A DNA stretch of 53,848 bases from Clostridium gallinarum (GTDB lineage Bacteria; Bacillota; Clostridia; Clostridiales; Clostridiaceae): NCBI RefSeq assembly GCF_014836325.1, contig NZ_JACSQZ010000018.1, positions 1 through 53,848 of the forward strand. Direction: 5' to 3'. Below are positions 23,731-32,390 of this stretch, piece by piece (position 1 is the first letter of the stretch; every line of letters begins with the position of its first letter). The position numbers and the translations under genes are program-made. The notes beneath the pieces are model-generated. The model saw only the letters and a program-made list of their open reading frames with translations. It did no database searches and was not told where the DNA came from.

Positions 23731-23766
23731 AAACAGTATGTAAAATTATCCTTCTACATACTGTTT
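23731..23766. terminator. Terminator after the aconitase gene
   Basis: 12-bp arms (23731-23742 and 23755-23766) around a 12-nt loop, directly downstream of the aconitase stop. Confidence 0.75.
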
Positions 23767-23775
23767 ATATAAAAA

Positions 23776-25698
23776 CTATATTGCTACTTTTACGTAATTT
23801 AATCTTCCACCAGCTTTTATTACTTCTATTTCCTTTTCTGATAAGTTAATATATGCATTAAAGAAAGTTCCATTTGTTACATTCTTAATCATAGCTTTAC
23901 CATTAACTAAAGCTGACTGTATATTAGTTATTACAAGTTCATCTAAAAGTCCAACCTTATCGTAATCTACTTCTGCTTCAAATTCCATTGGTATAATACC
24001 ATTATTAATAAGATTTGCTTTATGAATTCTAGCAAAGGATTTTGCAATTACAGCTCTAACACCTAAATATAATGGTGCAAGTGCTGCATGCTCTCTACTA
24101 GATCCTTGTCCATAATTATTTCCTGCAACTATTATTCCACCATTGTTTTCCTTTGCACGTTTAGGAAATTCCTCATCTACTGTATTAAAACAATATTCAG
24201 CTAAATAAGGTATATTAGATCTAAAAGGTAATAACTTTGAATTTGAAGGCATAATATGGTCTGTAGTAATATTATCTTCTACCTTTATTAATACTTTTCC
24301 TGATACTTCTTCACCTAATGGTTTATTTACTGGGAACGGCTTAATATTAGGCCCTCTTACTACTTCTACATCTTCTCCCTCTTCAGCAGGTTTTATTATC
24401 ATAGAATCATCTATTAAAAATTCCTTTGGCATTTCTATCTTAATATCTATATTACATTCTCTTGGATCTGTTAAATATCCATTTATAGCAGAAACAGCTG
24501 CTGTTTCTGGACTTACTAAATAAACTTTTGCTGTTAATGTTCCGCTTCTTCCATAGAAGTTTCTATTAAAGGTTCTTAGTGATACTCCATCTGTTCCTGG
24601 TGCTTGCCCCATTCCAATACATGGTCCACATGAGTTTTCTAATATTCTTGCTCCAGCACTTATAATGTCGCCTAAAGCACCATTTCTAGCAATCATCTCC
24701 ATAACTTGTCTTGATCCAGGAGCTATTACTAAACTAACATCACTATGAACTTTTTTACCCTTTAATATTTTTGCTACCTTCATTAAGTCTTCATAAGAAG
24801 AATTAGTACAACTTCCTATAGCTACTTGATCCACTTTAATTTTTCCTATACTCTCTACTTCTTCCACATTATCAGGACTATGTGGTTTTGCTGCTAAAGG
24901 TTTAAGTTCATTTAAATCTATAGTAACTTCCTCATCATAAACTGCATCTTCATCAGGCTTAAATTCAATCCAATCTTCTTCTCTTCCTTGAGCTTTAAAA
25001 TATTCTAATGTTTTTTCATCACTTGGGAAAATTGAAGTAGTTGCACCAAGTTCAGCTCCCATATTAGTAATGGTAGCTCTCTCTGGTACTGAAAGTGTCT
25101 TTACTCCTTCACCAGCATATTCAAAAACTCTAGAAACTCCACCTTTAACTGTTAATCTTCTTAAAACTTCTAATATAATATCCTTTGCAGCAACCATAGG
25201 TTGTAACTTACCAATTAAATTTATTTTGCACACCTTAGGTGTATTTATATAGTAAGCTCCTCCTCCCATAGCTAATGCAACATCTAATCCACCTGCTCCC
25301 ATAGCAAGCATACCTACTCCGCCTGAAGTAGGAGTGTGGCTATCAGAACCTATAAGCGTATCTCCTGGCACTGAAAATCTTTCTAAAAATACTTGATGAC
25401 ATATACCATTACCTGGTTTTGAAAAGTAAACTCCATATTTGGAAGCTACAGTTTGAATAAATTTATGGTCATCAGCATTTTCAAAACCTTGTTGTAGCAT
25501 ATTATGATCTATAAAGGCTACAGATTTTTTTGTTTTAACTTTGTCTATTCCCATAGCTTCTAACTGTAAATATGCCATAGTACCTGTTGAATCTTGAGTT
25601 AAGGTTCTATCTATTTTAATTCCTATTTCTTTTCCTGTTTCAATTGTTCCTTCAACTAAATGGTTTTTTAGTATTTTGTAAACTAAATTATCTCCCAT
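23776..25698 (-). CDS. Aconitate hydratase
   Basis: [4Fe-4S] hydro-lyase interconverting citrate and isocitrate, 640 aa. Cluster ligands are Cys297 (GSCTNSS), Cys357 and Cys360 (CGPC). An IGSDSHTPTSGGVGML motif lies in the N-terminal half and a swivelling domain (NNYGQGSSREHAAL) is C-terminal. At about 640 aa it is shorter than AcnA (near 890) and resembles the mitochondrial-like bacterial group. It follows the homocitrate-synthase-family gene by 17 bp, so both are one operon that makes citrate and then isocitrate. Isopropylmalate isomerase is unlikely: its two halves are normally separate genes. Confidence 0.93.
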   Translation of the reverse strand: MGDNLVYKILKNHLVEGTIETGKEIGIKIDRTLTQDSTGTMAYLQLEAMGIDKVKTKKSVAFIDHNMLQQGFENADDHKFIQTVASKYGVYFSKPGNGICHQVFLERFSVPGDTLIGSDSHTPTSGGVGMLAMGAGGLDVALAMGGGAYYINTPKVCKINLIGKLQPMVAAKDIILEVLRRLTVKGGVSRVFEYAGEGVKTLSVPERATITNMGAELGATTSIFPSDEKTLEYFKAQGREEDWIEFKPDEDAVYDEEVTIDLNELKPLAAKPHSPDNVEEVESIGKIKVDQVAIGSCTNSSYEDLMKVAKILKGKKVHSDVSLVIAPGSRQVMEMIARNGALGDIISAGARILENSCGPCIGMGQAPGTDGVSLRTFNRNFYGRSGTLTAKVYLVSPETAAVSAINGYLTDPRECNIDIKIEMPKEFLIDDSMIIKPAEEGEDVEVVRGPNIKPFPVNKPLGEEVSGKVLIKVEDNITTDHIMPSNSKLLPFRSNIPYLAEYCFNTVDEEFPKRAKENNGGIIVAGNNYGQGSSREHAALAPLYLGVRAVIAKSFARIHKANLINNGIIPMEFEAEVDYDKVGLLDELVITNIQSALVNGKAMIKNVTNGTFFNAYINLSEKEIEVIKAGGRLNYVKVAI

Positions 25699-25715
25699 TC
25701 CTAATAGCCCCCTTG

Positions 25716-26879
25716 TTAATTAATATTTGCTGATTTTAATCTTAGAAATTCCTTATATATTTGTACAAGCTCCTTATCAAATAAACTTCTTTTAAGATTT
25801 ACTGAAGTTGATCTAACTAAATCAAGAACTCCTTGAGCTGAATAATCATCTAAGTCAATTCCATATTCCTTAAACTTATTTATTATTCCAGCTTTTCCTG
25901 AATGCTTCCCTATAACTATTTGTCTTTCAAGTCCAACTATTCCAGGATCAAAAGCTTCATAATTCTTAGGATTTTTTATTGCACCATCTGCATGAATTCC
26001 TGATTCATGAGCAAACATATTATCCCCAACTATTGCCTTCCATGCTGGAAGAATTCTTCCCGATGCTCTTGATACATATTCAGAAACTTCCCTAAACATG
26101 GTAGTATCTATTTTTCCATCATAATTATATACAAACATTAATGCCATCAAAACTTCCTCTAGTGCAGCATTACCAGCTCTTTCCCCAAGTCCATTAACTG
26201 TTACACCCACATGAGAAGCTCCACCTCTAATTCCAGCTATGGCATTTGCTGTTGCCATTCCAAAATCATTATGAGTATGCATTTCTATATCAAAATTAGT
26301 TTTTTCATAAAGATACTCTATATCTCTACATATTTTAAAAGGTTCCATTATTCCAACAGTATCACAATATCTAAATCTATCTGCCCCTGCTTCCTTTGCA
26401 GTTTCAATAAATTTAATTAAAAACTCTCTATCTGCTCTTGAAGCATCTTCTCCATTTACAGATACATATAATCCATTTTTCTTAGCATATTCAACTGATT
26501 TAACCATATTTTCTAACACCCATTCTCTAGATGTTTTAAGTTTGTGTTGAATATGAATATCTGATACAGAAATAGAAATAGCTACTGCATCTACTCCACA
26601 ATCTATTGATTGTTCTATATCCTTAATTACAGCTCTATTCCAAGCCATAATACTAGATTTTAAATTTCTTTTTGCAATTCTCTTTATAGCTTCCTTTTCA
26701 TCTCCACCCATAGTTGGAATTCCAACTTCTAGCTGATCAACTCCAAGATCACTTAACATACTAGCTATTGCTACCTTCTCATCATTAGCAAAAACAACTC
26801 CTGCTGTTTGTTCTCCATCTCTTAATGTAGTATCTACAATAAAGATTTCTTTGCCATCCTTTAAATTTATAATTGACAT
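25716..26879 (-). CDS. Homocitrate synthase family protein, probable Re-citrate synthase
   Basis: DRE-TIM metallolyase of 387 aa that condenses acetyl-CoA with a 2-oxo acid. DTTLRDGEQ (16-24) and the HTHNDFGMATANA metal motif are intact, as are GLGERAGNAALEEV and ESGIHADG. Clostridium kluyveri's Re-citrate synthase belongs to this family and was long annotated as isopropylmalate/homocitrate synthase. An aconitase gene 17 bp downstream, and no leucine or lysine genes nearby, favour oxaloacetate as acceptor. NifV-type homocitrate synthase is the main alternative. No isocitrate dehydrogenase gene follows. ATG 26879 follows AGGGGG. Confidence 0.85.
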   Translation of the reverse strand: MSIINLKDGKEIFIVDTTLRDGEQTAGVVFANDEKVAIASMLSDLGVDQLEVGIPTMGGDEKEAIKRIAKRNLKSSIMAWNRAVIKDIEQSIDCGVDAVAISISVSDIHIQHKLKTSREWVLENMVKSVEYAKKNGLYVSVNGEDASRADREFLIKFIETAKEAGADRFRYCDTVGIMEPFKICRDIEYLYEKTNFDIEMHTHNDFGMATANAIAGIRGGASHVGVTVNGLGERAGNAALEEVLMALMFVYNYDGKIDTTMFREVSEYVSRASGRILPAWKAIVGDNMFAHESGIHADGAIKNPKNYEAFDPGIVGLERQIVIGKHSGKAGIINKFKEYGIDLDDYSAQGVLDLVRSTSVNLKRSLFDKELVQIYKEFLRLKSANIN

Positions 26880-27125
26880 AAGCTTCCCCCTTTAATACAT
26901 TTATTACTTTTTGCTAAATAGCTTGCCCCAACAAAAATTAACTTTATTTGAAAATATTAAAATAATTTTACCATATATAGTAATTCGAAACAAGTTGAAA
27001 CCATCTGATTTTTATAAAAATTGCAAGATATATAATTTTTATTTCACTTTTTTCTTTCTAAATAATTTTTTACATGAATTTTTTACAATTTTCTGCAATA
27101 AAAATATTTATTCCTGCATATAACA

Positions 27126-27167
27126 AAATAGCAAGCTATTATCTTCTTAAATAAAAGCTTGCTATTT
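27126..27167. terminator. Terminator after nrdD
   Basis: 12-bp arms AAATAGCAAGCT and AGCTTGCTATTT with an 18-nt loop, 12 bp past the nrdD stop. The rest of the 26880-27178 gap is AT-rich and carries only the promoter region of the Re-citrate synthase gene; no ORF there has a ribosome binding site. Confidence 0.75.
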
Positions 27168-27178
27168 CTATCCATATA

Positions 27179-29293
27179 TTAAACTATATTATAGTTCTTT
27201 TTGTTTCCTGAATGAGAAATTCTATCTGCCCTTTCTTCGTATTTTCCAGGTCCAAACCTCTCATCTAAACTTAAATATCCAGTAACCCTAGAAACTCCTT
27301 GAATATCTTCACTATTACATTTAGGGCAACTTCTTTCATTACTATTTAAATACTCTCCACAACTTTTACAATACCTTATGTGAAAATTAACTCCTAAATA
27401 ACTTATATTGGTATTCTTATAAGCATAATTTAATATATCCATTATAACTTCACCTGAAGGTCTATCATCAACTTCAATATAACTTATATGTCCTGCATTA
27501 CAAAGCTTATGATAAGGTGCTTCTATTTCTATCTTATCTTTTATTGATATAGGAAACTTAACTGGAATATGGAAGCTATTAGTGTAATAGTCCTTATTAG
27601 TTATTCCTTCTATTAAACCAAATATCTTTTTATCTTGCTTTATAAATTTACCTGAAAGACCTTCTGCTGGAGTAGCATAACAACTCCAATTTAAACTAGT
27701 TTCCTCTGTAGCTCTATCTACAAATTCTCTTATATGAGTGATTATTTTTAATCCTAAATCTCTTGCTTCTGACGTTTCTCCATGATGATGACCAGTTAAA
27801 GCAATTAAAGTTTCTGCTAATCCAATAAATCCGATCCCCCAAGTACCTTGCTTAATTATTGCTTCAATTGAATCATTCTCAGACAAACCTTCTGAACCTT
27901 TTAATAATCCTTGCCCTGCTACAAAAGGTAAATCTTTCACCTTAAGATTCTTTAATACATTATATCTATGAAGTAAGGATTCTTTTGCTAAACTTAATCT
28001 TTCATCTAATATATTAAAAAACTCTTCTAAATTACCTTTTGCCTGCATACCTATTCTAGGTAAGTTAATTGTTACTGGAGCTATATTTCCTCTTCCCTTG
28101 CAACCAGGCTCACCATTAACATTTTTCATTAAATATGTTCTACATCCCATAGTTGCTGGCATATATCCCATATCATAATATTCCTTATTAAAATCTGCAT
28201 CTATATTCATAAAAGTTGGATTCATTCTTTTAGCCGCAACTTCACAAGCTAATTGGTATAAATAATAATATTTATCTTGTGGCTCTCTATTTACACCTTC
28301 TTTAACTCTAAAAATTATATTTGGAAATATAGGTTGCTCGCCCTTCCCTAACCCCTTTTCGTATTCCTTTAAGAAAATTTCACAAATTAATGCTGCATCA
28401 TCTGAATTAGGTATTCCTAAATTAATAGAACTAAAGGGAACTTGAGAACCTGCTCTTGAATGCATTGTGTTTAGATTGTACACAACACCTTGCATAGCTT
28501 GATGAACCCTTTTTCTTAATCTTCTTTCAACTAAATCTTCAATTTTATCTTCATTAATTTCTAACTCTATAAGTTCTTTTCTTATTTCTTCTCTTGTAGG
28601 TTCAATAAATATAGCTAAGTCATTATCAAAATCCGGATGTGATTGTCCACCAAACATATCATTTTGAGATGATTGAAGTAAAATGCAAGAAAGCTCTGCT
28701 GCAGTTTCTATTCTTTTTGGAGCCTTTATAGTGCCATATCCAGTATTAAATCCCTTTTCCAAAATTTCTTTAGTTGGTATATGCAAACAATTAATAGTTA
28801 AATTATAACTATCTAAATCATGAAAATATAAATCTCCATTTTCATGAGCCTTTGCAAGTTTCTTTGGCATTATAGATAAATTGTGCCACTTATTAGATTC
28901 TGATGCTATTCTTAATAACTTAGAACTAAAATTATTTCCAACATTAGCATTATCCCTATCTGTTTCTACTCCTATTTTTTCAATAGCTTTCATTAAATCT
29001 GATTTTATTTCTCTAACTTTTGTTCTTTCTCTTCTATAATTATAGTAGGCAAACTTTATATTTTCATACCCCTTATTAGTTAAAGCCTTCTCTACTATAT
29101 TTTGAATTTCTTCTACTGTTATTTTTTCTTTTTTTTCCTCTTCAATATAAGCTATTGTTTTTTGTACAATTTCTAATACTTCACTTTCCTTTAACTTTTC
29201 CCCAATTTCATATCCAGCCTTCTTAATAGCATTAGATATCTTTATAGAATCAAAGAGAACTTCTCTTCCATCTCTTTTTACTACATATAGCAT
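27179..29293 (-). CDS. nrdD: Anaerobic ribonucleoside-triphosphate reductase
   Basis: Oxygen-sensitive class III reductase (704 aa) that makes deoxynucleotides. An N-terminal ATP-cone (about 1-95, beginning YVVKRDGREVLFDSIK) senses dATP/ATP. The core contains GGQSHPDFDNDLA and NLNTMHSRAGSQVPFSSINLG. Near the C-terminus a zinc site (CKSCGEYLNSNERSCPKC) precedes the glycyl-radical motif RVTGYLS with the radical on Gly672. The activator NrdG is encoded about 4.8 kb downstream on the same strand. ATG 29293 follows GGGAGG. Confidence 0.95.
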   Translation of the reverse strand: MLYVVKRDGREVLFDSIKISNAIKKAGYEIGEKLKESEVLEIVQKTIAYIEEEKKEKITVEEIQNIVEKALTNKGYENIKFAYYNYRRERTKVREIKSDLMKAIEKIGVETDRDNANVGNNFSSKLLRIASESNKWHNLSIMPKKLAKAHENGDLYFHDLDSYNLTINCLHIPTKEILEKGFNTGYGTIKAPKRIETAAELSCILLQSSQNDMFGGQSHPDFDNDLAIFIEPTREEIRKELIELEINEDKIEDLVERRLRKRVHQAMQGVVYNLNTMHSRAGSQVPFSSINLGIPNSDDAALICEIFLKEYEKGLGKGEQPIFPNIIFRVKEGVNREPQDKYYYLYQLACEVAAKRMNPTFMNIDADFNKEYYDMGYMPATMGCRTYLMKNVNGEPGCKGRGNIAPVTINLPRIGMQAKGNLEEFFNILDERLSLAKESLLHRYNVLKNLKVKDLPFVAGQGLLKGSEGLSENDSIEAIIKQGTWGIGFIGLAETLIALTGHHHGETSEARDLGLKIITHIREFVDRATEETSLNWSCYATPAEGLSGKFIKQDKKIFGLIEGITNKDYYTNSFHIPVKFPISIKDKIEIEAPYHKLCNAGHISYIEVDDRPSGEVIMDILNYAYKNTNISYLGVNFHIRYCKSCGEYLNSNERSCPKCNSEDIQGVSRVTGYLSLDERFGPGKYEERADRISHSGNKKNYNIV

Positions 29294-29310
29294 ATTTTAT
29301 ACCTCCCAAG

Positions 29311-29324
29311 TACTATATATTGTA
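29311..29324. promoter_or_regulatory. NrdR-box-like palindrome upstream of nrdD
   Basis: TACTATATATTGTA, 17 nt before nrdD, resembles one NrdR half-pair (ACWATATATWGT core). A second box at the usual 31-bp spacing was not found, so the call is tentative. Confidence 0.35.
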
Positions 29325-29572
29325 TAACACTAGTATTCATTATATTACTTTAAAATATTCTTTTCAATTTATAAAAACTAAGAATGCTATAGATATGTCG
29401 AAGTTTTATGGTATATATTTCTAACTAAAGGTATTTTTCTTATTATTTAACTTTTGACAAAATTCATTTTATACTAAAGATAATTTAACCTTCTCTGTAA
29501 TATAAAATTATTACTTTTTTTGATTTAAAGTTTTTGCTGAATAAATTCATAATCCATGTACTAAAATAGAAC

Positions 29573-29626
29573 TATATCATAACTAATAACTATATCAATA
29601 TTGATATAGTTATTAGTTATGATATA
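29573..29626. repeat. 54-bp perfect palindrome in the degV-padR promoter
   Basis: Two 27-bp arms are exact inverted copies with no spacer (centre between 29599 and 29600). Each arm holds a tandem TAGTTAT motif. The right arm carries the -35 and most of the -10 box of the operon that encodes a PadR-type repressor, so it is probably that regulator's operator. The sequence could also extrude as a cruciform. Confidence 0.9.
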
Positions 29627-29628
29627 AT
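29601..29628 (+). promoter_or_regulatory. Promoter of the degV-padR operon
   Basis: TTGATA (29601-29606), 16-nt spacer, extended -10 TGATATAAT (TATAAT 29623-29628). By symmetry the left arm offers a mirror promoter reading toward nrdD (TTGATA, TATAGT). Confidence 0.7.
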
Positions 29629-29664
29629 TGACTTATAATTATTTCTATACATTAGGAGGATATT

Positions 29665-30510
29665 ATGGATAAAATAGCATTAATAGTTGATAGCGCTTGC
29701 GATCTATCTCTTGAAACCATAAAAGAAAAAAACATAAAATTACTTCCACTGAGAGTTTCTTATTCTCATGGAGAATATAAGGATAAAATAGATATAACTG
29801 CTGATGAAATTTACAACAATTTAGAAAAAGAGGTTCCTAAAACTTCTCTTCCTAGCACAGAGGATTTAGAAAAAATATTAGTTTCTTTAGAAGAAGAAGG
29901 ATATACTCATGTTATTGCTGTAACTATTTCTAGTGGTTTATCTGGAACATTTAATTCTATAAGATTAACATTAGAAGATCATCCTAAATTAATATCTCAT
30001 GTTTTTGATACAAAGATTCTAGCTATGCCTGAAGGAATAGTAGCATTAGAAGTTGCAAACTTAATCCAAGAAGGTAAGAGTTTTAATGAAATAGTTGAAT
30101 TACTTCCAACAATAAGAAAAAATATAATAGGATATTTTACTATTAACACACTTGAATATTTAATAAAGGGTGGTAGAATAGGTAAAGTTGCTGGAACTAT
30201 TGGTGATATATTAAACTTAAAACCTATAGTTACTGTTGATAATGATGGAGTTTATTATACTGTTTGTAAAGCTAGAGGAAGAAAGCAGTCTATCTCAAAA
30301 CTTACAAGCCTGTTAAAAGAAGCTCTTGCTGAATCTCCTTGTAAAGTTTGGGTTCTTCATGGAGGAGTTTTAGATGAAGCTAAAACATTTTTAGAATCAT
30401 TAAAAGGTTTAGATAATATTGTAAGCCTTGATATATCTCAAATTAGTCCTGCATTAGGAGTTCATGGCGGACCTGGTTTACTTGGGCTAGCAATACAAAA
30501 GGTAATGTAA
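29665..30510 (+). CDS. DegV family fatty-acid-binding protein
   Basis: DegV-fold protein of 281 aa. The lipid-binding family signature covers IALIVDSACDLSLE at the start, KTSLPST, then ISSGLSGTFNSI and the C-terminal SPALGVHGGPGLLG. DegV proteins (FakB in staphylococci) bind fatty acids and present them to the kinase FakA, so a role in recycling exogenous fatty acids is plausible; FakA is not encoded here. ATG 29665 follows AGGAGG. It is co-transcribed with the PadR gene that starts one base after its stop. Confidence 0.93.
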   Translation: MDKIALIVDSACDLSLETIKEKNIKLLPLRVSYSHGEYKDKIDITADEIYNNLEKEVPKTSLPSTEDLEKILVSLEEEGYTHVIAVTISSGLSGTFNSIRLTLEDHPKLISHVFDTKILAMPEGIVALEVANLIQEGKSFNEIVELLPTIRKNIIGYFTINTLEYLIKGGRIGKVAGTIGDILNLKPIVTVDNDGVYYTVCKARGRKQSISKLTSLLKEALAESPCKVWVLHGGVLDEAKTFLESLKGLDNIVSLDISQISPALGVHGGPGLLGLAIQKVM

Positions 30511-30511
30511 T

Positions 30512-30979
30512 ATGGATGAGTTTAACCTTCACTTAAGCAGTATAGAAGATATAAAAGAAGAAGAAAAAAGACTGCATCAAGAGTATAAGGAAAAGCTTGC
30601 TGAACTAAAAAAAATTCAAAAAGAAAAAGAATATGTTGGGCAAGTTTTTACCAAAGGATTATTACCAATATATGTTCTTCATATTCTTAGTATTAAACCA
30701 TCTAATGGAAATGATATTGCTACTAAAATAGGCGAAAGAACTAATGGACTTTGGATCCCTAGTACCGGAGGAATTTATCCTATATTAAAAAAACTAGAAA
30801 AAGAAGAATATATAATTGGTGAATGGGATGATCCTAAGAAAAAATTTCAAAAAATATATTCCCTTACACCTAAAGGAATTGAAGAGTATAAAATTAGAAA
30901 ATCCTTATTAAAACCTAAAATAGAAGAATCTTTAAAAGTTTTTAAAATTATATATAAGGATTTATATAAATATCTATAA
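30512..30979 (+). CDS. PadR-family transcriptional regulator
   Basis: Winged-helix regulator of 155 aa. The PadR core runs about residues 50-120 (YVLHILSIKPSNGNDIATKI, TGGIYPILKKLEKEEYI, YSLTPKGIEEY). A charged, probably coiled N-terminal helix of about 45 residues precedes it, and a short helical tail follows, likely for dimerisation. It is the second gene of an operon with degV and probably controls the 54-bp palindromic promoter upstream. Its effector is unknown; a fatty acid or lipid signal is conceivable from the DegV partner. Confidence 0.9.
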   Translation: MDEFNLHLSSIEDIKEEEKRLHQEYKEKLAELKKIQKEKEYVGQVFTKGLLPIYVLHILSIKPSNGNDIATKIGERTNGLWIPSTGGIYPILKKLEKEEYIIGEWDDPKKKFQKIYSLTPKGIEEYKIRKSLLKPKIEESLKVFKIIYKDLYKYL

Positions 30980-31041
30980 TACTGAATTAAATTTCTATCT
31001 TAAGCACAAAATAACACTATAAATTTATAGGTGGTGTTGTT

Positions 31042-31242
31042 TTGAAGGGAAAGATAATTGATTATAACTTTTTTGAAGCTTTTGTTGCATTAGAGGATGA
31101 TACTATAATAAAGCTTCCTTTAAATCAAGTTTCAAGCTATTTAAATATTGGAGATACTATTGATATAGATTCAAATAATATTAGTTATGCTCCAAATAAT
31201 AGACCTAAAATTATTCAAGATAAATTAGTGGATTTCTTCTAA
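31042..31242 (+). CDS. Small DUF3006-like protein
   Basis: 66-aa protein from TTG 31042, with AGGTGG 7 nt upstream. The pattern (MKGKIIDYNFFEAFVALEDD, then IIKLPLNQV and IGDTIDID) resembles small beta-barrel DUF3006 proteins, in which a short strand, turn and strand carry hydrophobic core residues. Function unknown. It follows the PadR gene by 62 bp and could be co-transcribed; a strong terminator follows. Confidence 0.65.
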   Translation: MKGKIIDYNFFEAFVALEDDTIIKLPLNQVSSYLNIGDTIDIDSNNISYAPNNRPKIIQDKLVDFF

Positions 31243-31244
31243 AT

Positions 31245-31275
31245 AAAAAAAGATGCTTCATAAGCATCTTTTTTT
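31245..31275. terminator. Bidirectional terminator between the small gene and ferredoxin
   Basis: 8-bp stem AGATGCTT/AAGCATCT with a 3-nt loop, A6 before and T6 after, giving T-runs on both strands of this convergent pair. Confidence 0.9.
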
Positions 31276-31276
31276 A

Positions 31277-31468
31277 TTACTCTGATACACTAATTGCACT
31301 TACTGGGCAACTTGCTTCTGCGTCCTTAGCTTCATCTTCATTATCACTAGGAACATCAGGATTTTTAGCAACAGCTTTTCCGTCGTCGTCCATTTCAAAT
31401 ACTGCTTCACAGATAGATGGACATAATCCACAACCGATGCATGTATCTTTATCTACATGAGCTTTCAT
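31277..31468 (-). CDS. [4Fe-4S] ferredoxin
   Basis: Small electron carrier of 63 aa, rich in Asp and Glu. One cluster motif CIGCGLCPSIC begins at residue 10, and the fourth ligand lies in SCPVSAI near the C-terminus. One [4Fe-4S] cluster is expected, unlike the two-cluster clostridial type of about 55 aa. ATG 31468 follows GGGAGG. It is next to the Mrp gene, though separately transcribed. Confidence 0.93.
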   Translation of the reverse strand: MKAHVDKDTCIGCGLCPSICEAVFEMDDDGKAVAKNPDVPSDNEDEAKDAEASCPVSAISVSE

Positions 31469-31536
31469 AGCTATTCCTCCCCTTTATAATTAATTCAATT
31501 ATATTGTTCCCTTAAGACTGGCTTTTATGTGCAATA

Positions 31537-32379
31537 TTAATATAATCCCTCAAAAATTAATGAGTATAAATCATTATTAACTACATATTCTTCAGCATTT
31601 CCCTCTTCTAAAGCTTCAGTTAAATCAGTATTAATAGGTAATTCACCTATTAACGGTACTCCTAAGTATTCAGCATGCTCTTCTGCAGATTTTTTACTGA
31701 ATACCTTTATTTTAGTATCACATCCAGGACAGTTTATATAAGACATATTTTCTACAACACCTCTTATAGGAACTGGCATCTTATTAGCCATAGCTATAAC
31801 CTTTTTAACTATCATCGATACCATATCTTGTGGAGTAGATACTATTATAAGTTCAGTTATAGGGAAACTTTGCATAACTGTTAAAGTTATATCTGAAGTT
31901 CCAGGTGGCATATCTATTAATAAGTAATCTAATTCTTCCCAAACAGTATCAGTAAATAATTGTGTTAAAACACTAGTTACTATAGGCCCTCTCCAAACTA
32001 CTGGATCATCCTCTTTTGGAATAAGTAAATTCATAGATAAAACCTTAACTCCGCCTTTTGATAATACTGGATAATATTTAAAATTATTTTCATCTAAAGG
32101 TTCTATATTAGCTCTTTTATCATTAATTCCAAAAAATCTCGGCATAGATGGTCCTGTAATATCCGCATCTAATACTCCAACTTTATATCCTTTTTTTCTT
32201 AATGTACTAGCTAATATCCCAGTAACTGTAGATTTACCAACTCCACCTTTACCACTTATTACTCCTATAACATTTTTAATTACTCCATACTTTGGTTGTA
32301 ATTTTCCACAACCTTGTGGTCCAAGAGTTAACTTTGAACTACATTTTTCTTGACTTGGACAAGTCGAACAACTTGACAT
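31537..32379 (-). CDS. Mrp/NBP35-type iron-sulfur ATPase
   Basis: P-loop scaffold or carrier protein for Fe-S clusters, 280 aa from ATG 32379 (AGGAGG 7 nt upstream). A deviant Walker A GKGGVGKST lies at 43-51, with DADITGPSMP, LIDMPPGTSD and VENMSYINCPGC following. The last CxxC binds a bridging cluster. The N-terminus carries four Cys (C4, C7, C13, C24), as in the NBP35 subgroup, and these may bind a second cluster. An earlier in-frame start at 32397 would overlap the upstream gene and lacks spacing to the ribosome binding site. Confidence 0.92.
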   Translation of the reverse strand: MSSCSTCPSQEKCSSKLTLGPQGCGKLQPKYGVIKNVIGVISGKGGVGKSTVTGILASTLRKKGYKVGVLDADITGPSMPRFFGINDKRANIEPLDENNFKYYPVLSKGGVKVLSMNLLIPKEDDPVVWRGPIVTSVLTQLFTDTVWEELDYLLIDMPPGTSDITLTVMQSFPITELIIVSTPQDMVSMIVKKVIAMANKMPVPIRGVVENMSYINCPGCDTKIKVFSKKSAEEHAEYLGVPLIGELPINTDLTEALEEGNAEEYVVNNDLYSLIFEGLY

Positions 32380-32390
32380 AAAAAACCCTC

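Noticed and set aside
26911..27123. 70-codon plus-strand ORF
   Set aside because: Very Phe/Asn/Ile-rich translation without a ribosome binding site; typical of AT-rich non-coding DNA.
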